In this document: in pieces, positions 1-9,814 of the stretch
Position numbering within the stretch: the first letter of the stretch is position 1
Layout: every line of letters starts with the position of its first letter
Assembly: GCA_016778465.1 (NCBI GenBank)
Contig: JADHPM010000004.1
Span: forward strand, 39,689-103,688
DNA: 64,000 nt
DNA from: Methylophilaceae bacterium
GTDB lineage: Bacteria > Pseudomonadota > Gammaproteobacteria > Burkholderiales > Methylophilaceae
Direction: 5' to 3'
The notes under the pieces: model-generated
Databases searched by the model: none
What the model saw: only the letters and a program-made list of their open reading frames with translations
What the model was told of the DNA's origin: nothing
Translations under genes and position numbers: made by a program

Positions 1-126
1 GTTACTTCCAAAGGAGGTACAACTGACAAGGCGCTTAGCCATTTTAAAGAAAAAAACTTTCAAAAAATTATTGGTAATGCTATCAATGCTGCCTATAAAC
101 GTGCAGAAGAAATTGGCGATAATTAA
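1..126 (+). CDS. proC: pyrroline-5-carboxylate reductase, C-terminal fragment
   Basis: The frame is open from base 1 to a TAA at 124-126 and encodes the last 41 residues of a protein that starts outside the window. It begins V-T-S-K-G-G-T-T, the conserved C-terminal signature of ProC, which reduces pyrroline-5-carboxylate to proline with NAD(P)H. The tail that follows is the helical dimerisation part. mnmA starts two bases after the stop, so the genes are probably cotranscribed. The proline genes proA and proB lie elsewhere in this window. The family call rests on one motif and a short tail. Confidence 0.8.
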   Translation, partial: VTSKGGTTDKALSHFKEKNFQKIIGNAINAAYKRAEEIGDN

Positions 127-128
127 TT

Positions 129-1223
129 ATGACTAAAGAGGTAATTGTAGGATTGTCGGGTGGAGTGGATTCTGCAGTTACTGCTTGGCTTCTAAAGCAC
201 CAAGGTTATCGTGTTAGTGCAATTTTTATGAAAAATTGGGAAGATGACGACGACGATGAGTTCTGTTCAAGCAAACAAGATCTTATTGACGCAGTATCGG
301 TTGCTGAGAGAATCGGTATTGACATTGAGGTCGTAAACTTTGCTAAAGATTACAAGGAAAAAGTTTTTAACTTATTCATTGAGGGACTCAATCGCGGAAT
401 AACTCCAAATCCTGATATTTTATGTAATTCTGAAATTAAGTTTGACGCCTTTCTAAATCACTCCATCTCATTGGGTGCTGACAAAATAGCGACAGGGCAC
501 TACGCAAAAGTCAGAGAAAATGACGGTATTTTTCAGCTTCTTAAAGGTGAAGATGGAACAAAAGACCAAAGCTATTTTTTATGCCGCCTCAACCAGAAGC
601 AACTGTCAAAATCAATATTTCCTCTAGGGGGTATGCTAAAAAGTGATGTCAGAAACATAGCCAGAGAAAATAATTTGCATAACCATGATCGAAAAGATTC
701 AACAGGAATATGCTTTATCGGAGAGCGACCATTTGCAGAATTTATCAGCCAGTACATCCCGAAAAATCCTGGCTATATAATCAATGAAAAGGGCTCCCTG
801 CTTGGCGAGCATGATGGGTTGAATTTTTATACTATAGGTCAACGGCAGGGGTTAAAAATTGGAGGAATTAATAGCGGAGATGGGAGGCCATGGTTTGTCA
901 TTGATAAAGATTTCACAAATAATAATTTAATTGTTGGTCAAGGTCACGATCATCCAAAATTACTTAAGGATGGCTTGATCGCAACTAATATGCATTGGAT
1001 AAATAACAATGACCCAAAAAGAAACTGGGTTTACTCTGCAAAGACTCGATATCGGCAACCTGATGCACCATGTGAAATTGATGAACTTGATAATGGCAAC
1101 GCAAAAATTATATTTGGTCAAAAACAATGGGCCATAACCCCAGGTCAATCTGTAGCCGTATATGAAAGTAATGTCTGTCTTGGCAGTGGTTTCATAGAGC
1201 AGGCAATAAATATCAATGATTAA
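129..1223 (+). CDS. mnmA: tRNA-specific 2-thiouridylase MnmA
   Basis: A 364-residue cytoplasmic enzyme that makes 2-thiouridine at wobble position U34 of Lys, Glu and Gln tRNAs, taking sulfur relayed from IscS. The ATP pyrophosphatase loop S-G-G-V-D-S is at residues 10-15. The two catalytic cysteines are visible: Cys99 in P-D-I-L-C-N and Cys195 in S-T-G-I-C-F. The C-terminal third is the beta-barrel RNA-binding part. Length matches the family (about 360-370). An acidic run of five Asp near residue 40 sits where other MnmA proteins are also acidic. The gene follows proC by two bases and overlaps the start of nadC by eight. Confidence 0.96.
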   Translation: MTKEVIVGLSGGVDSAVTAWLLKHQGYRVSAIFMKNWEDDDDDEFCSSKQDLIDAVSVAERIGIDIEVVNFAKDYKEKVFNLFIEGLNRGITPNPDILCNSEIKFDAFLNHSISLGADKIATGHYAKVRENDGIFQLLKGEDGTKDQSYFLCRLNQKQLSKSIFPLGGMLKSDVRNIARENNLHNHDRKDSTGICFIGERPFAEFISQYIPKNPGYIINEKGSLLGEHDGLNFYTIGQRQGLKIGGINSGDGRPWFVIDKDFTNNNLIVGQGHDHPKLLKDGLIATNMHWINNNDPKRNWVYSAKTRYRQPDAPCEIDELDNGNAKIIFGQKQWAITPGQSVAVYESNVCLGSGFIEQAININD

Positions 1224-2067
1224 GCTTACCCAAAAAAAAATTCAAGACGCAATAAAAAAAAATGTCGACCATGCCCTTTCTGAAGACTTAGGTAACGGGG
1301 ACTTGACTGCCAACATGATAAGTCAAGAAAAAAAAGCGAGTGGTTTATTATTTGCAAATCAAACTGGGATTTTGTGTGGCCTTGATTGGTTTAATAACAC
1401 CTATAAAACTCTCAATAAAAAAATCAAAATAAAATGGCTCATTAGTGATGGAGATTTTTTTAAAAAAGGAGATAAGTTGTGCGAGCTAACAGGACCCCAC
1501 CACACAATTCTTCAAGGTGAAAGGGTTGCTATCAACTTTCTCCAAACCCTCTCCGCAGTCTCAACTTATACCAACAAATTGACCAAACTTATTTCAGGCT
1601 ATCCTGTTGAAATTTATGATACAAGGAAGACCATCCCTGGACTTAGAATTGCACAAAAATATGCCGTTCTGGTCGGAGGTGGAAAGAACCAGCGTCTTGG
1701 TCTTTTTGATCAAATTTTAATTAAGGAAAATCATATTAGTGCCTTTGGAACTCTAGAGAAAATATTGAAATTTATTAAAAATGAGAATTTGAAAGATAAA
1801 ATTCAAATTGAGGTTGAGAGCCTTGACGAGCTCAAATTGGCGCTTGCTTACGATATAGAAAATATTCTTTTGGACAATTTTTCAATCAACCAAATTAAAG
1901 AGGCTATCAAAATTAATCAAAAAAAAGCTGTGCTTGAAGCCTCCGGTAATATTTCTGAAAAAAATATCATTCAATATGCCAAAACAGGGGTAGATAGAAT
2001 TTCACTTGGTAGCCTAACAAAAAATATAGAAGCAATTGATTTTTCAGTAATTATTCGCTCCGTTTAA
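1216..2067 (+). CDS. nadC: quinolinate phosphoribosyltransferase (decarboxylating)
   Basis: Converts quinolinate and PRPP to nicotinate mononucleotide, the entry step of de novo NAD synthesis; nadD further along the window continues the pathway. The 283-residue product has the N-terminal open-sandwich domain and an alpha/beta barrel. Visible motifs include E-R-V-A-x-N-F near residue 105, [10 protein letters not shown] near 139-148, G-G-G-K-N-Q-R near 158-164, I-E-V-E-S and the C-terminal A-S-G-N-I. In many NadC proteins the third motif reads N-H-R; the Q form is one I associate with betaproteobacteria. The start overlaps mnmA by 8 nt, which suggests translational coupling. Confidence 0.95.
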   Translation: MIKLTQKKIQDAIKKNVDHALSEDLGNGDLTANMISQEKKASGLLFANQTGILCGLDWFNNTYKTLNKKIKIKWLISDGDFFKKGDKLCELTGPHHTILQGERVAINFLQTLSAVSTYTNKLTKLISGYPVEIYDTRKTIPGLRIAQKYAVLVGGGKNQRLGLFDQILIKENHISAFGTLEKILKFIKNENLKDKIQIEVESLDELKLALAYDIENILLDNFSINQIKEAIKINQKKAVLEASGNISEKNIIQYAKTGVDRISLGSLTKNIEAIDFSVIIRSV

Positions 2068-2078
2068 AGCCTTAAAAC

Positions 2079-2108
2079 TTGACCAAACCCCTGTAAATAG
2101 GGTATTTT
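2079..2108 (+). promoter_or_regulatory. sigma70-type promoter for ilvBHC
   Basis: In the 66-nt gap between nadC and ilvB there is a TTGACC -35 box (2079-2084), an 18-nt spacer and a TATTTT -10 box (2103-2108), about 25 nt upstream of the ilvB ATG. No attenuator hairpin or leader peptide rich in Ile, Leu or Val fits in the short leader. Confidence 0.55.
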
Positions 2109-2133
2109 AATTGTTTATAAGAATTCACGTTTC

Positions 2134-3855
2134 ATGAAATCAGAAATAATCACCGGCGCCGAAATCGTCATACGATCTTTGCAAGAAGAAGGCACCGAAT
2201 TTGTATTCGGCTATCCTGGCGGGGCAGTCCTCAACATTTATGATGCAATTTTTAGTCAGACAAAGTTTAAGCATGTTCTTGTAAGACACGAGCAGGCCGC
2301 TGTTCATGCTGCTGATGCTTTTGCTCGTGCAACTGGTAAGGTTGGCGTTGCTCTCGTAACCTCTGGCCCGGGCGCTACTAATGCCGTAACTGGTATTGCA
2401 ACTGCTCACATGGACTCAGTTCCTATGGTCATCATCAGCGGACAAGTGCCGACTCATGCTATAGGTCAAGATGCATTTCAAGAGTGTGATACCGTTGGCA
2501 TAACAAGGCCATGTGTTAAACATAATTTTCTTGTTAAAGACATTAATAAAATTGCCTCCACCATCAAAAAAGCTTTTTATATTGCATCCACAGGAAGACC
2601 AGGGCCTGTCCTAGTTGATATTCCTAAGGATATTACCGCTGAAACTGCTGAGTTTAATTACCCAAAAGAAGTAAGTTTGCGTTCATATAATCCAGTTACG
2701 AAGGGCCATATGGGACAGATCAAGAAGGCTCTAGATATTTTAATTAATGCAAAAAAACCGGTCATTTACTCTGGAGGTGGCGTTGTTCTTGGAAATGCGT
2801 CCGCCCCTCTAACTAATCTTGTAAACCTACTTAATTTTCCAATCACGAGCACGTTAATGGGCCTTGGAGGGTTTCCTGCCTCCGATGAGAAATTTCTTGG
2901 CATGCTTGGCATGCATGGTACCTACCAAGCTAACATGGCAATGCAAGAGTGTGATGTTCTTCTGGCAGTGGGAGCTCGTTTCGATGACAGGGTGATCGGT
3001 AACCCAGATCATTTCTTATCAAAACCAAGAAAAATTATTCACATTGATATCGACCCAGCATCTATTTCCAAGAGGGTACAAATAGATGTACCAATTGTCG
3101 GTGATGTTGTTAATACTCTAAATTACCTCATTAATGCTTATCAGGATTTTAAGGGAAATCATGATAAAAAAATCATAAGGCCCTGGTTAAATGAAATTAA
3201 GGCATGGAAATCAAAAGATTGTCTTGCTTTTAAGGATGATGAAAAAGTAATTAAGCCACAAAAGGTAATACAAACCTTGCATGATGTAACCAAAGGGGAT
3301 GCCTTTATAACCTCTGATGTTGGCCAACATCAGATGTGGGCCGCCCAGTACTACCCTTTTGACAAACCCCGAAGATGGATAAATTCTGGAGGATTAGGCA
3401 CTATGGGGGTTGGTCTGCCTTATGCTATGGGTTGCCAACTAGCTTTTCCTGATGCTCAGGTTGCCTGTATTACAGGTGAAGCCTCTATTCAAATGTGCAT
3501 CCAAGAACTTTCAACATGCAAGCAATTTCACCTTCCAGTAAAAATTGTGAATTTAAATAACCGATACATGGGTATGGTAAGACAGTGGCAAGAATTTTTT
3601 TATGGTAACCGCTATGCAGAATCATACATGGACGCGCTACCGGATTTTGTAAAGCTTGCAGAATCTTATGGTCATGTTGGATTTAAGATTGAAAAACCTA
3701 AAGATATTCGACCTGTTCTTGAGGAGGCTTTTGGGCCCAAATTAAAGGAGAGAACTGTTTTCTTAGACTTTATAACAGATCAAACAGAAAACGTTTTCCC
3801 TATGGTGCCTAATGGTAAGGGCCTTTCAGAAATGATATTGGCTGAGGATTTATAA
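2134..3855 (+). CDS. ilvB: acetolactate synthase large subunit
   Basis: Thiamine-diphosphate enzyme that makes acetolactate or acetohydroxybutyrate, the first common step to Val, Leu and Ile; it works with the small subunit encoded next. The 573 residues show the N-terminal ThDP domain with catalytic Glu53 in R-H-E-Q-A-A, a central FAD/Rossmann domain, and a C-terminal pyrophosphate-binding domain. The usual G-D-G-S metal motif reads G-E-A-S here (448-451), with the partner N-N at 475-476, so the metal-binding Asp is a Glu. Symbol ilvB or ilvI cannot be separated by sequence alone. ilvH starts one base after the stop. Confidence 0.95.
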   Translation: MKSEIITGAEIVIRSLQEEGTEFVFGYPGGAVLNIYDAIFSQTKFKHVLVRHEQAAVHAADAFARATGKVGVALVTSGPGATNAVTGIATAHMDSVPMVIISGQVPTHAIGQDAFQECDTVGITRPCVKHNFLVKDINKIASTIKKAFYIASTGRPGPVLVDIPKDITAETAEFNYPKEVSLRSYNPVTKGHMGQIKKALDILINAKKPVIYSGGGVVLGNASAPLTNLVNLLNFPITSTLMGLGGFPASDEKFLGMLGMHGTYQANMAMQECDVLLAVGARFDDRVIGNPDHFLSKPRKIIHIDIDPASISKRVQIDVPIVGDVVNTLNYLINAYQDFKGNHDKKIIRPWLNEIKAWKSKDCLAFKDDEKVIKPQKVIQTLHDVTKGDAFITSDVGQHQMWAAQYYPFDKPRRWINSGGLGTMGVGLPYAMGCQLAFPDAQVACITGEASIQMCIQELSTCKQFHLPVKIVNLNNRYMGMVRQWQEFFYGNRYAESYMDALPDFVKLAESYGHVGFKIEKPKDIRPVLEEAFGPKLKERTVFLDFITDQTENVFPMVPNGKGLSEMILAEDL

Positions 3856-3856
3856 T

Positions 3857-4348
3857 ATGCGCCATATTATTTCATTGTTAATGGAAAATGAATCGGGAGC
3901 TTTATCAAGGGTTTCAGGGCTATTTTCTGCCCGTGGATATAATATTGAATCATTAACAGTCGCCCCGACTGAGGATCCATCACTGTCAAGAATGACGATA
4001 GTCACTAGTGGCTCTGATGAGGTCATTGAACAAATCATCAAACAACTTAATAAGCTTATCGATGTCGTTCGTGTGCTTGATTTAAATGATGGGAAGTACA
4101 TAGAGAGAGAGCTGATGCTTGTTAAAGTCAAGGCAAATGATAAGCACCGTGATGAAATGAAAAGACTTTCCGATATTTTCAGAGGTCGTATCATTGACGT
4201 ATCTGATAACACATTTACCATCGAGCTCACAGGTTCATCAAGTAAACTTGATGCTTACCTAGAAAGCCTAGATGAAGATGCAATTATAGAAACCGTCCGA
4301 ACAGGTGCCTCTGGAATTGGTCGAGGTGACCGAATCTTAAAAGTATAA
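3857..4348 (+). CDS. ilvH: acetolactate synthase small regulatory subunit
   Basis: A 163-residue regulatory subunit that activates the large subunit and gives feedback inhibition by valine. Residues 1-75 form an ACT domain, beginning with R-H-I-I-S-L-L-M-E-N-E-S-G-A-L-S and followed by the R-G-Y-N-I-E-S-L segment that lines the effector site. Residues 85-160 are the ALS small-subunit C-terminal domain. Length is normal. The gene lies one base after ilvB and 18 bases before ilvC, so the three form one operon. Confidence 0.95.
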   Translation: MRHIISLLMENESGALSRVSGLFSARGYNIESLTVAPTEDPSLSRMTIVTSGSDEVIEQIIKQLNKLIDVVRVLDLNDGKYIERELMLVKVKANDKHRDEMKRLSDIFRGRIIDVSDNTFTIELTGSSSKLDAYLESLDEDAIIETVRTGASGIGRGDRILKV

Positions 4349-5365
<1,017 letters not shown>

Positions 5366-6007
5366 TTGAATAAGCAACATAAATATCCGTCGATTGCCAA
5401 GGAGGGGCTACCTTTCCTTGGCCTATCCCTTTTTTTTAGCATCCTCATATCTATCTTTTATTTTGAATTAAGTTGGCTTGCTTGGCTTATCACCATCTTT
5501 ATTCTTCAATTTTTTCGTGACCCTCCAAGAGTGATCCCGCAGGAAAATGATGCCATTGTCTCAGGGGCGGATGGCAAAGTCATTGCCATAGAAAAGGTTG
5601 ATGATCCTTATTACGCTCGGAAAGCAATTAAGATTAGTGTTTTTATGAATGTATTTAATGTGCACTCTAATAAAGCTCCTTGTGAGGGAAGAATTATTGA
5701 AAAAAATTACTTTCCTGGTAAATTTTTAAATGCAGCATTATCAAAAGCATCTCTTGAAAATGAACGCTGCGCAATTGTGATCGAGAGAGATGATAAGAAA
5801 GTTGTCACATGTGTACAAATTGCAGGTTTGGTTGCCCGAAGAATTTTATGTTACAAAAATACTAATGACAAAATCACCAAGGGAGAGCGATACGGTTTTA
5901 TTCGTTTTGGGTCACGTGTCGATCACTATCTTCCGCTAGAGGCAAAAGTAAATATTGAGCTTGGCCAAAAGGTAAAGAATACCGAAACAATCATTGCTTT
6001 TTTGTAG
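5366..6007 (+). CDS. psd: phosphatidylserine decarboxylase, short (PSD-A) form
   Basis: Makes phosphatidylethanolamine from phosphatidylserine in the inner membrane. The 213-residue proenzyme has a hydrophobic membrane segment at about residues 15-50, the conserved F-N-V-H at 97-100, and the self-cleavage site F-G-S at 181-183, where Ser becomes the pyruvoyl group. The TTG start directly abuts the ilvC stop; the N-terminal sequence aligns with the family from this codon, and no ATG fits nearby. In related bacteria psd is often followed by pssA, which is not here. It converges on rppH with a 9-nt gap. Confidence 0.93.
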   Translation: MNKQHKYPSIAKEGLPFLGLSLFFSILISIFYFELSWLAWLITIFILQFFRDPPRVIPQENDAIVSGADGKVIAIEKVDDPYYARKAIKISVFMNVFNVHSNKAPCEGRIIEKNYFPGKFLNAALSKASLENERCAIVIERDDKKVVTCVQIAGLVARRILCYKNTNDKITKGERYGFIRFGSRVDHYLPLEAKVNIELGQKVKNTETIIAFL

Positions 6008-6016
6008 AATTCCTAA

Positions 6017-6493
6017 TTAGGCTTCAGACAAGTAATGCCACAGCTCGTTCAGAGCTTGTTCATAAACGTCTCTTTTAAAGTCAATGATTTGATCCAGTGG
6101 CGACCAAAAATCATCCCAGCGCCAGTCATCAAATTCTGGTTTAACTGTATTTTTTAAAAAAACGTCAGAGTCCTCACCAATTAGCTTTAACAGAAACCAA
6201 ATTTGTTTTTGCCCTTTATAGCGATCACGCCAATCTCTTCTGATCCAATTTTTTGGAACATCGTAATAAAGCCAGTCTTTTGTTCTCGCAACAATCTCAA
6301 CATGCTTTTTAGCAAGCCCCACTTCCTCCATCAGTTCACGATACACTGCCTCTTCGGGAGTTTCATTTTTTTGAATACCTCCTTGAGGAAATTGCCAAGA
6401 ATCCTCATGGGATCTTTTAGCCCAAAGAACCTTTTTATCCTTATTGAAAATAATGATACCTACATTCGGTCGGTAGCCTTCATTGTCTATCAT
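6017..6493 (-). CDS. rppH: RNA pyrophosphohydrolase RppH
   Basis: Nudix hydrolase that removes pyrophosphate from the 5' end of mRNAs and so starts decay; it can also act on dinucleoside polyphosphates. The 158-residue protein has a perfect Nudix box at 38-60 (G-x5-E-x7-R-E-L-M-E-E-V-G-L). The N-terminal G-Y-R-P-N-V-G-I and the W-Q-F-P-Q-G-G-I segment are typical of RppH rather than MutT. Length is close to the usual 160-175. It is a single gene transcribed away from the beta-propeller gene. Confidence 0.93.
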   Translation of the reverse strand: MIDNEGYRPNVGIIIFNKDKKVLWAKRSHEDSWQFPQGGIQKNETPEEAVYRELMEEVGLAKKHVEIVARTKDWLYYDVPKNWIRRDWRDRYKGQKQIWFLLKLIGEDSDVFLKNTVKPEFDDWRWDDFWSPLDQIIDFKRDVYEQALNELWHYLSEA

Positions 6494-6555
6494 CGTGTAT
6501 CCTTATGTTTAGTTATCATTTTTTCACAAAACTATTTTGATTGACAGTCTCATTA

Positions 6556-7494
6556 ATGTATAAATTTTTTTTTATTGCTCTCATTATTACATCTGGATTT
6601 TTTTTCTTTGAAATTTCAGCAGCAAATAAGGCTTATATAACAAACCAAGGAGACGATACGGTTAGCTTAATTAATCTAGATAAGCTCGAAATTGAAAAAA
6701 AAATTAAGGTTGGGCAAAAACCTTTAGGAATTACAATTTTAAAAAAGAAATCCATAGCCGTTGTTGGCAATATTGAGAGTCAAAATTTATCAATCATTGA
6801 TATGAAAACAAATACCGTTATTCGCTCTATTACATTAGATGCAACACCACTGGGATTGACTCACAACCTCGATGAGAGTGAAATTTATGTTACCGACTGG
6901 TTTAATAATGAGGTCATTATTATTTCGAGCTCAACTTTACAAATAATTGAAAAAATTAAGGTTGGTCAAACCCCCTCTGGAATAGTATTCAATAAAAAGC
7001 ACTCGCAAATTATTATTAGTAACAGAGATGCTGATACCATAGAAATCTACTCAGAAAAAACACGTGAATTAATAAAGGTTTTGCCAGTTGGGAAGCACCC
7101 CTACGGAATAAGTACGTATGGTGATTATATATATACAGCAAATGTGTATGACGACAGTATTTCAATCGTTGATATTAACTCATGGAAAAAAATAGACATT
7201 TTTGTGGGGCATCACCCTTATAATATTATTCAGGAGGATCATTACCTTTTTGTAACGAATTCTTTAGATGACAATATTTCAGTAATAGATCTCAATACAT
7301 TAAAAGAGGAGCAAAAAATTGCTACCGGAGAGACACCTGAAAATCTTTGGGTAGATCAAATAAATAATAAACTAATTGTCACCAATTGGGGTTCTGACTC
7401 TATTACTATTATTGATCTTAAAAACTTCAAAGATACGCGAGAAATAAAATCCGGCTTGCAAAATCGAGCATTTGGGGATTTTATTGTTAATTAG
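6556..7494 (+). CDS. secreted YVTN-type beta-propeller protein
   Basis: A 312-residue predicted periplasmic protein. Residues 1-23 form a signal peptide with a long Phe/Ile core ending in I-S-A-A. The rest is built of repeats of about 41 residues, each with a turn like V-G-x-x-P-x-G-I, at 52, 95, 136, 178, 217 and 258, and strands like S-I-x-I-V-D-I. This is a six- or seven-bladed propeller of the YncE/YVTN class. Such proteins often accompany PQQ-dependent alcohol oxidation genes, and the next gene is MxaD-like. I chose the ATG at 6556 over an in-frame TTG at 6541 because it gives a clean signal peptide. The exact function is unknown. Confidence 0.75.
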   Translation: MYKFFFIALIITSGFFFFEISAANKAYITNQGDDTVSLINLDKLEIEKKIKVGQKPLGITILKKKSIAVVGNIESQNLSIIDMKTNTVIRSITLDATPLGLTHNLDESEIYVTDWFNNEVIIISSSTLQIIEKIKVGQTPSGIVFNKKHSQIIISNRDADTIEIYSEKTRELIKVLPVGKHPYGISTYGDYIYTANVYDDSISIVDINSWKKIDIFVGHHPYNIIQEDHYLFVTNSLDDNISVIDLNTLKEEQKIATGETPENLWVDQINNKLIVTNWGSDSITIIDLKNFKDTREIKSGLQNRAFGDFIVN

Positions 7495-7563
7495 TCAGGG
7501 CATGTCCGCAGGCTTAGAAATTTATAGTATGATGAATTTGTTTAAAATTATATAAGGATAAGC

Positions 7564-8085
7564 ATGAAGAAGTTTTTATTTTTACTGGTCACACTACTTG
7601 CATCTTTTCAAATATATGCTCATGGACCAACCCCGCAAAAAGTTCAAGAGACAATCACTATTAACGCTTCTGTTGAAAAAGTTTGGGCTGTTGTAAAAGA
7701 TTTTTGTAACATTCAAAAATGGCATCCCGCAGTTGAAAAAACAACTTGTGAAAAAAAAGGTGGCGATACTTTTAGGACACTTGTCATATCGTCTGGTGAG
7801 ACTGTCTATGAGAAATTACGAAGCGTTGACGAAGATTTACTTAAATTGAAATTTGAAATCATGGAATCACCAAACCCATTTACTGACTTTAACTCTTACT
7901 TAATCGTAACGAAAGGTGCAAACGATAATGAAGCTTCAGTTCAATGGACCGCAAGATTCTATCGCCTATACAAACTAAACCCTCCAATTCCTGAGGGGCA
8001 AGATGACGCGACGGCAAAGGCTGCTGCACAAGCTATTGTAGATAGCGGCCTAGCTGGTCTCAAAAAAATGCTAGAGGCGAAATAA
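7564..8085 (+). CDS. secreted SRPBCC protein, MxaD-like
   Basis: A 173-residue protein with a signal peptide (1-19, ending I-Y-A) and one SRPBCC/polyketide-cyclase-type domain, which forms a hydrophobic ligand pocket. The order I-x-A-S-V-E-K-V-W-x-V-V-K-D-F followed by W-H-P-A-V is the START-like signature. In methylotrophs MxaD is a periplasmic protein of this kind that helps methanol dehydrogenase and cytochrome cL interact. The fit of fold, size and export suggests the same family, but no methanol dehydrogenase gene is in the window. An AAGGA ribosome site lies 8 nt before the ATG. It follows the propeller gene by 69 nt. Confidence 0.7.
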   Translation: MKKFLFLLVTLLASFQIYAHGPTPQKVQETITINASVEKVWAVVKDFCNIQKWHPAVEKTTCEKKGGDTFRTLVISSGETVYEKLRSVDEDLLKLKFEIMESPNPFTDFNSYLIVTKGANDNEASVQWTARFYRLYKLNPPIPEGQDDATAKAAAQAIVDSGLAGLKKMLEAK

Positions 8086-8095
8086 ATAGTTAACC

Positions 8096-8716
8096 TTGTT
8101 AGTAATTAATGAGTCCGAACAGCCAGAGGCAGTTGTCTTCTGGCTGCATGGTTTAGGGGCAGACTGTAACGACTTTGCCCCCGTAATCCAAACATTAAAT
8201 CTCAAAAATTATGAGTTTGTTCTTCCCAATGCTCCTGTGAGACCAATTACATTAAACGGTGGCATGTTGATGAGAGGTTGGTATGACATTGAATCCCTAA
8301 GTTTTGAAAATCATGATTTTGTTGGCTTGGATTATTCAAAGCGCATTATTGAGGAAATCATACAAAAAAAGTTGGCATCAAAACATGTCACACCAAAAGT
8401 TTTTCTTATTGGATTTTCTCAAGGCGCGGCACTCTCGCTTTACCTATCCGAGTTCTCTGGGATAAATTTTGATGCTGTCATCTCTTTATCAGGCTACCTT
8501 CCAATGTATAATGATCAGAAAAGCTCTAGGTCACCTATTTTCGCGATGCATGGCCTCCATGATGAGATCATTAAAAGTGATTTAGCAAAGAAAAGTTATG
8601 CAAAACTGATTAATAAGGGCTTACTTAACTTTTATGAAATTTCGATGGCCCATGAGGTGGTTGAAGAGGAGATTACTCTAATAAGAGATATTTTAACGGG
8701 CAATGATGCTATATGA
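8096..8716 (+). CDS. carboxylesterase / phospholipase family alpha/beta hydrolase
   Basis: A 206-residue cytosolic serine hydrolase of the acyl-protein thioesterase/carboxylesterase II family (EstB-like). The oxyanion motif W-L-H-G-L-G-A-D is at 17-23 and the nucleophile is Ser108 in G-F-S-Q-G. The rest of the triad is Asp156 in H-G-L-H-D and His186 in M-A-H-E-V. Substrates are likely short-chain esters, but the family is broad. The start is a TTG 10 nt after the MxaD-like gene; it places the first strand as in relatives, and no better ATG is available. Its stop overlaps the xseB start by 4 nt. Confidence 0.85.
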   Translation: MLVINESEQPEAVVFWLHGLGADCNDFAPVIQTLNLKNYEFVLPNAPVRPITLNGGMLMRGWYDIESLSFENHDFVGLDYSKRIIEEIIQKKLASKHVTPKVFLIGFSQGAALSLYLSEFSGINFDAVISLSGYLPMYNDQKSSRSPIFAMHGLHDEIIKSDLAKKSYAKLINKGLLNFYEISMAHEVVEEEITLIRDILTGNDAI

Positions 8717-8934
8717 CTAAAGAAAAAATAAATATTGAAGGATTGCTTGAGGAGCTTGAAGCCATCATTGAAATAATGGAGGATGATAACCTAAATATTG
8801 AAAAATCTCTTAGTTCCTATGAGCGAGGTATTGGTCTTGTTAAGGAGGCTCAAAAGAAATTAACTGAAATTGAAAAAAAGGTACAAATTCTCTCTAAAGA
8901 TGACCAATTAGAAAACTTTGACCCCGATGACTAG
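8713..8934 (+). CDS. xseB: exodeoxyribonuclease VII small subunit
   Basis: A 73-residue helical hairpin subunit of exonuclease VII, which degrades single-stranded DNA with the large subunit XseA (not in this window). The conserved I-E-x-M-E-D-D-x-L-x-I-E-K-S-L-x-x-Y-E-R-G is at about residues 17-37, followed by an acidic C-terminus. Length is typical. It sits directly before ispA, the usual order in proteobacteria. It overlaps the upstream esterase by 4 nt (ATGA) and ispA by 8 nt. Confidence 0.92.
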   Translation: MTKEKINIEGLLEELEAIIEIMEDDNLNIEKSLSSYERGIGLVKEAQKKLTEIEKKVQILSKDDQLENFDPDD

Positions 8935-9814
8935 CCAATCTAACGATTGGATTCGTTCTGCACAAGATGAGATAAACCAATCAATAAAAGTACTCTTTGA
9001 TCCATACCCCAATTCCCTATTAAAAGATGTTATGCGCTACGGAGTGCTTAATGGAGGCAAAAGGATTCGAGGCCTAATTGTCAAAGCAATTGGATCAGCT
9101 TTCAAAGAGAAAGATGAGATCTTAAATCAATTAGCAACATCAATTGAATTAATACATGCATACTCACTAATACACGACGACCTTCCCGCAATGGATGATG
9201 ACGATCTTCGTCGAGGCCTTCCAACATGTCATGTAAAATTTGATGAGGCACAAGCAATTTTAGCTGGGGATGGATTACAAAGTCTTGCCTTAGAAATTCT
9301 TTCGTCCTCAAATTTTAACATTGATCCAAAAAAGAAACTTAATATCATTCATTTCTTAACAAAGGCGATTGGGTTCGAAGGCATGGTTTTAGGTCAATCA
9401 CAAGATATGGTCTATACGAACCAGCAAATTGGTCCGCAAAAATTAGCAGAAATGCATTCCCTTAAGACCGGGAGGCTTTTTGAGGCAGCTTGCGTATGCC
9501 CTGCCCTAATATCAAACGACATAAATGATAAAAAAATTCATGATATAAAAAAAATTGGAAGATTGATAGGTATCATGTATCAAATAACTGATGATATATT
9601 AGACGTCACAAAGACCTCCAGTCAGCTTGGAAAGACCTCCGGGAAAGATGCAGAAACAAACAAGCAAACCTATGTAACTCTCTATGGGCTAGCAGAGTCA
9701 AAAAAAATAAATAATAAAAATTATCAAGAGTTAAAAGAAATAACATTACAAAATAGTGAAAATTTCCAAAATTTATTTTTTTTAATCGACTATATTTTTG
9801 AAAGAAAATATTAA
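8927..9814 (+). CDS. ispA: farnesyl diphosphate synthase (short-chain prenyl transferase)
   Basis: Condenses isopentenyl diphosphate with DMAPP and GPP to give farnesyl diphosphate, used for quinones and undecaprenyl phosphate. The 295-residue protein has the first aspartate-rich motif D-D-L-P-A-M-D-D-D-D at 84-93 and the second D-D-I-L-D at 222-226. The insertion of two residues in the first motif is typical of bacterial FPP synthase. An ATG at 8927 inside the end of xseB is preferred to a TTG at 8918. The stop shares one base with the dxs ATG, giving the operon xseB-ispA-dxs. Confidence 0.93.
   Translation: MTSQSNDWIRSAQDEINQSIKVLFDPYPNSLLKDVMRYGVLNGGKRIRGLIVKAIGSAFKEKDEILNQLATSIELIHAYSLIHDDLPAMDDDDLRRGLPTCHVKFDEAQAILAGDGLQSLALEILSSSNFNIDPKKKLNIIHFLTKAIGFEGMVLGQSQDMVYTNQQIGPQKLAEMHSLKTGRLFEAACVCPALISNDINDKKIHDIKKIGRLIGIMYQITDDILDVTKTSSQLGKTSGKDAETNKQTYVTLYGLAESKKINNKNYQELKEITLQNSENFQNLFFLIDYIFERKY

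Noticed and set aside
3850..4230. 126-codon antisense ORF inside ilvH
   Set aside because: Ser-rich low-complexity translation opposite a well conserved ACT-domain gene.
6541..6546. TTGACA as a -35 box before the beta-propeller gene
   Set aside because: A -10 at the right distance would lie inside the coding sequence, so it is not a promoter for that gene.
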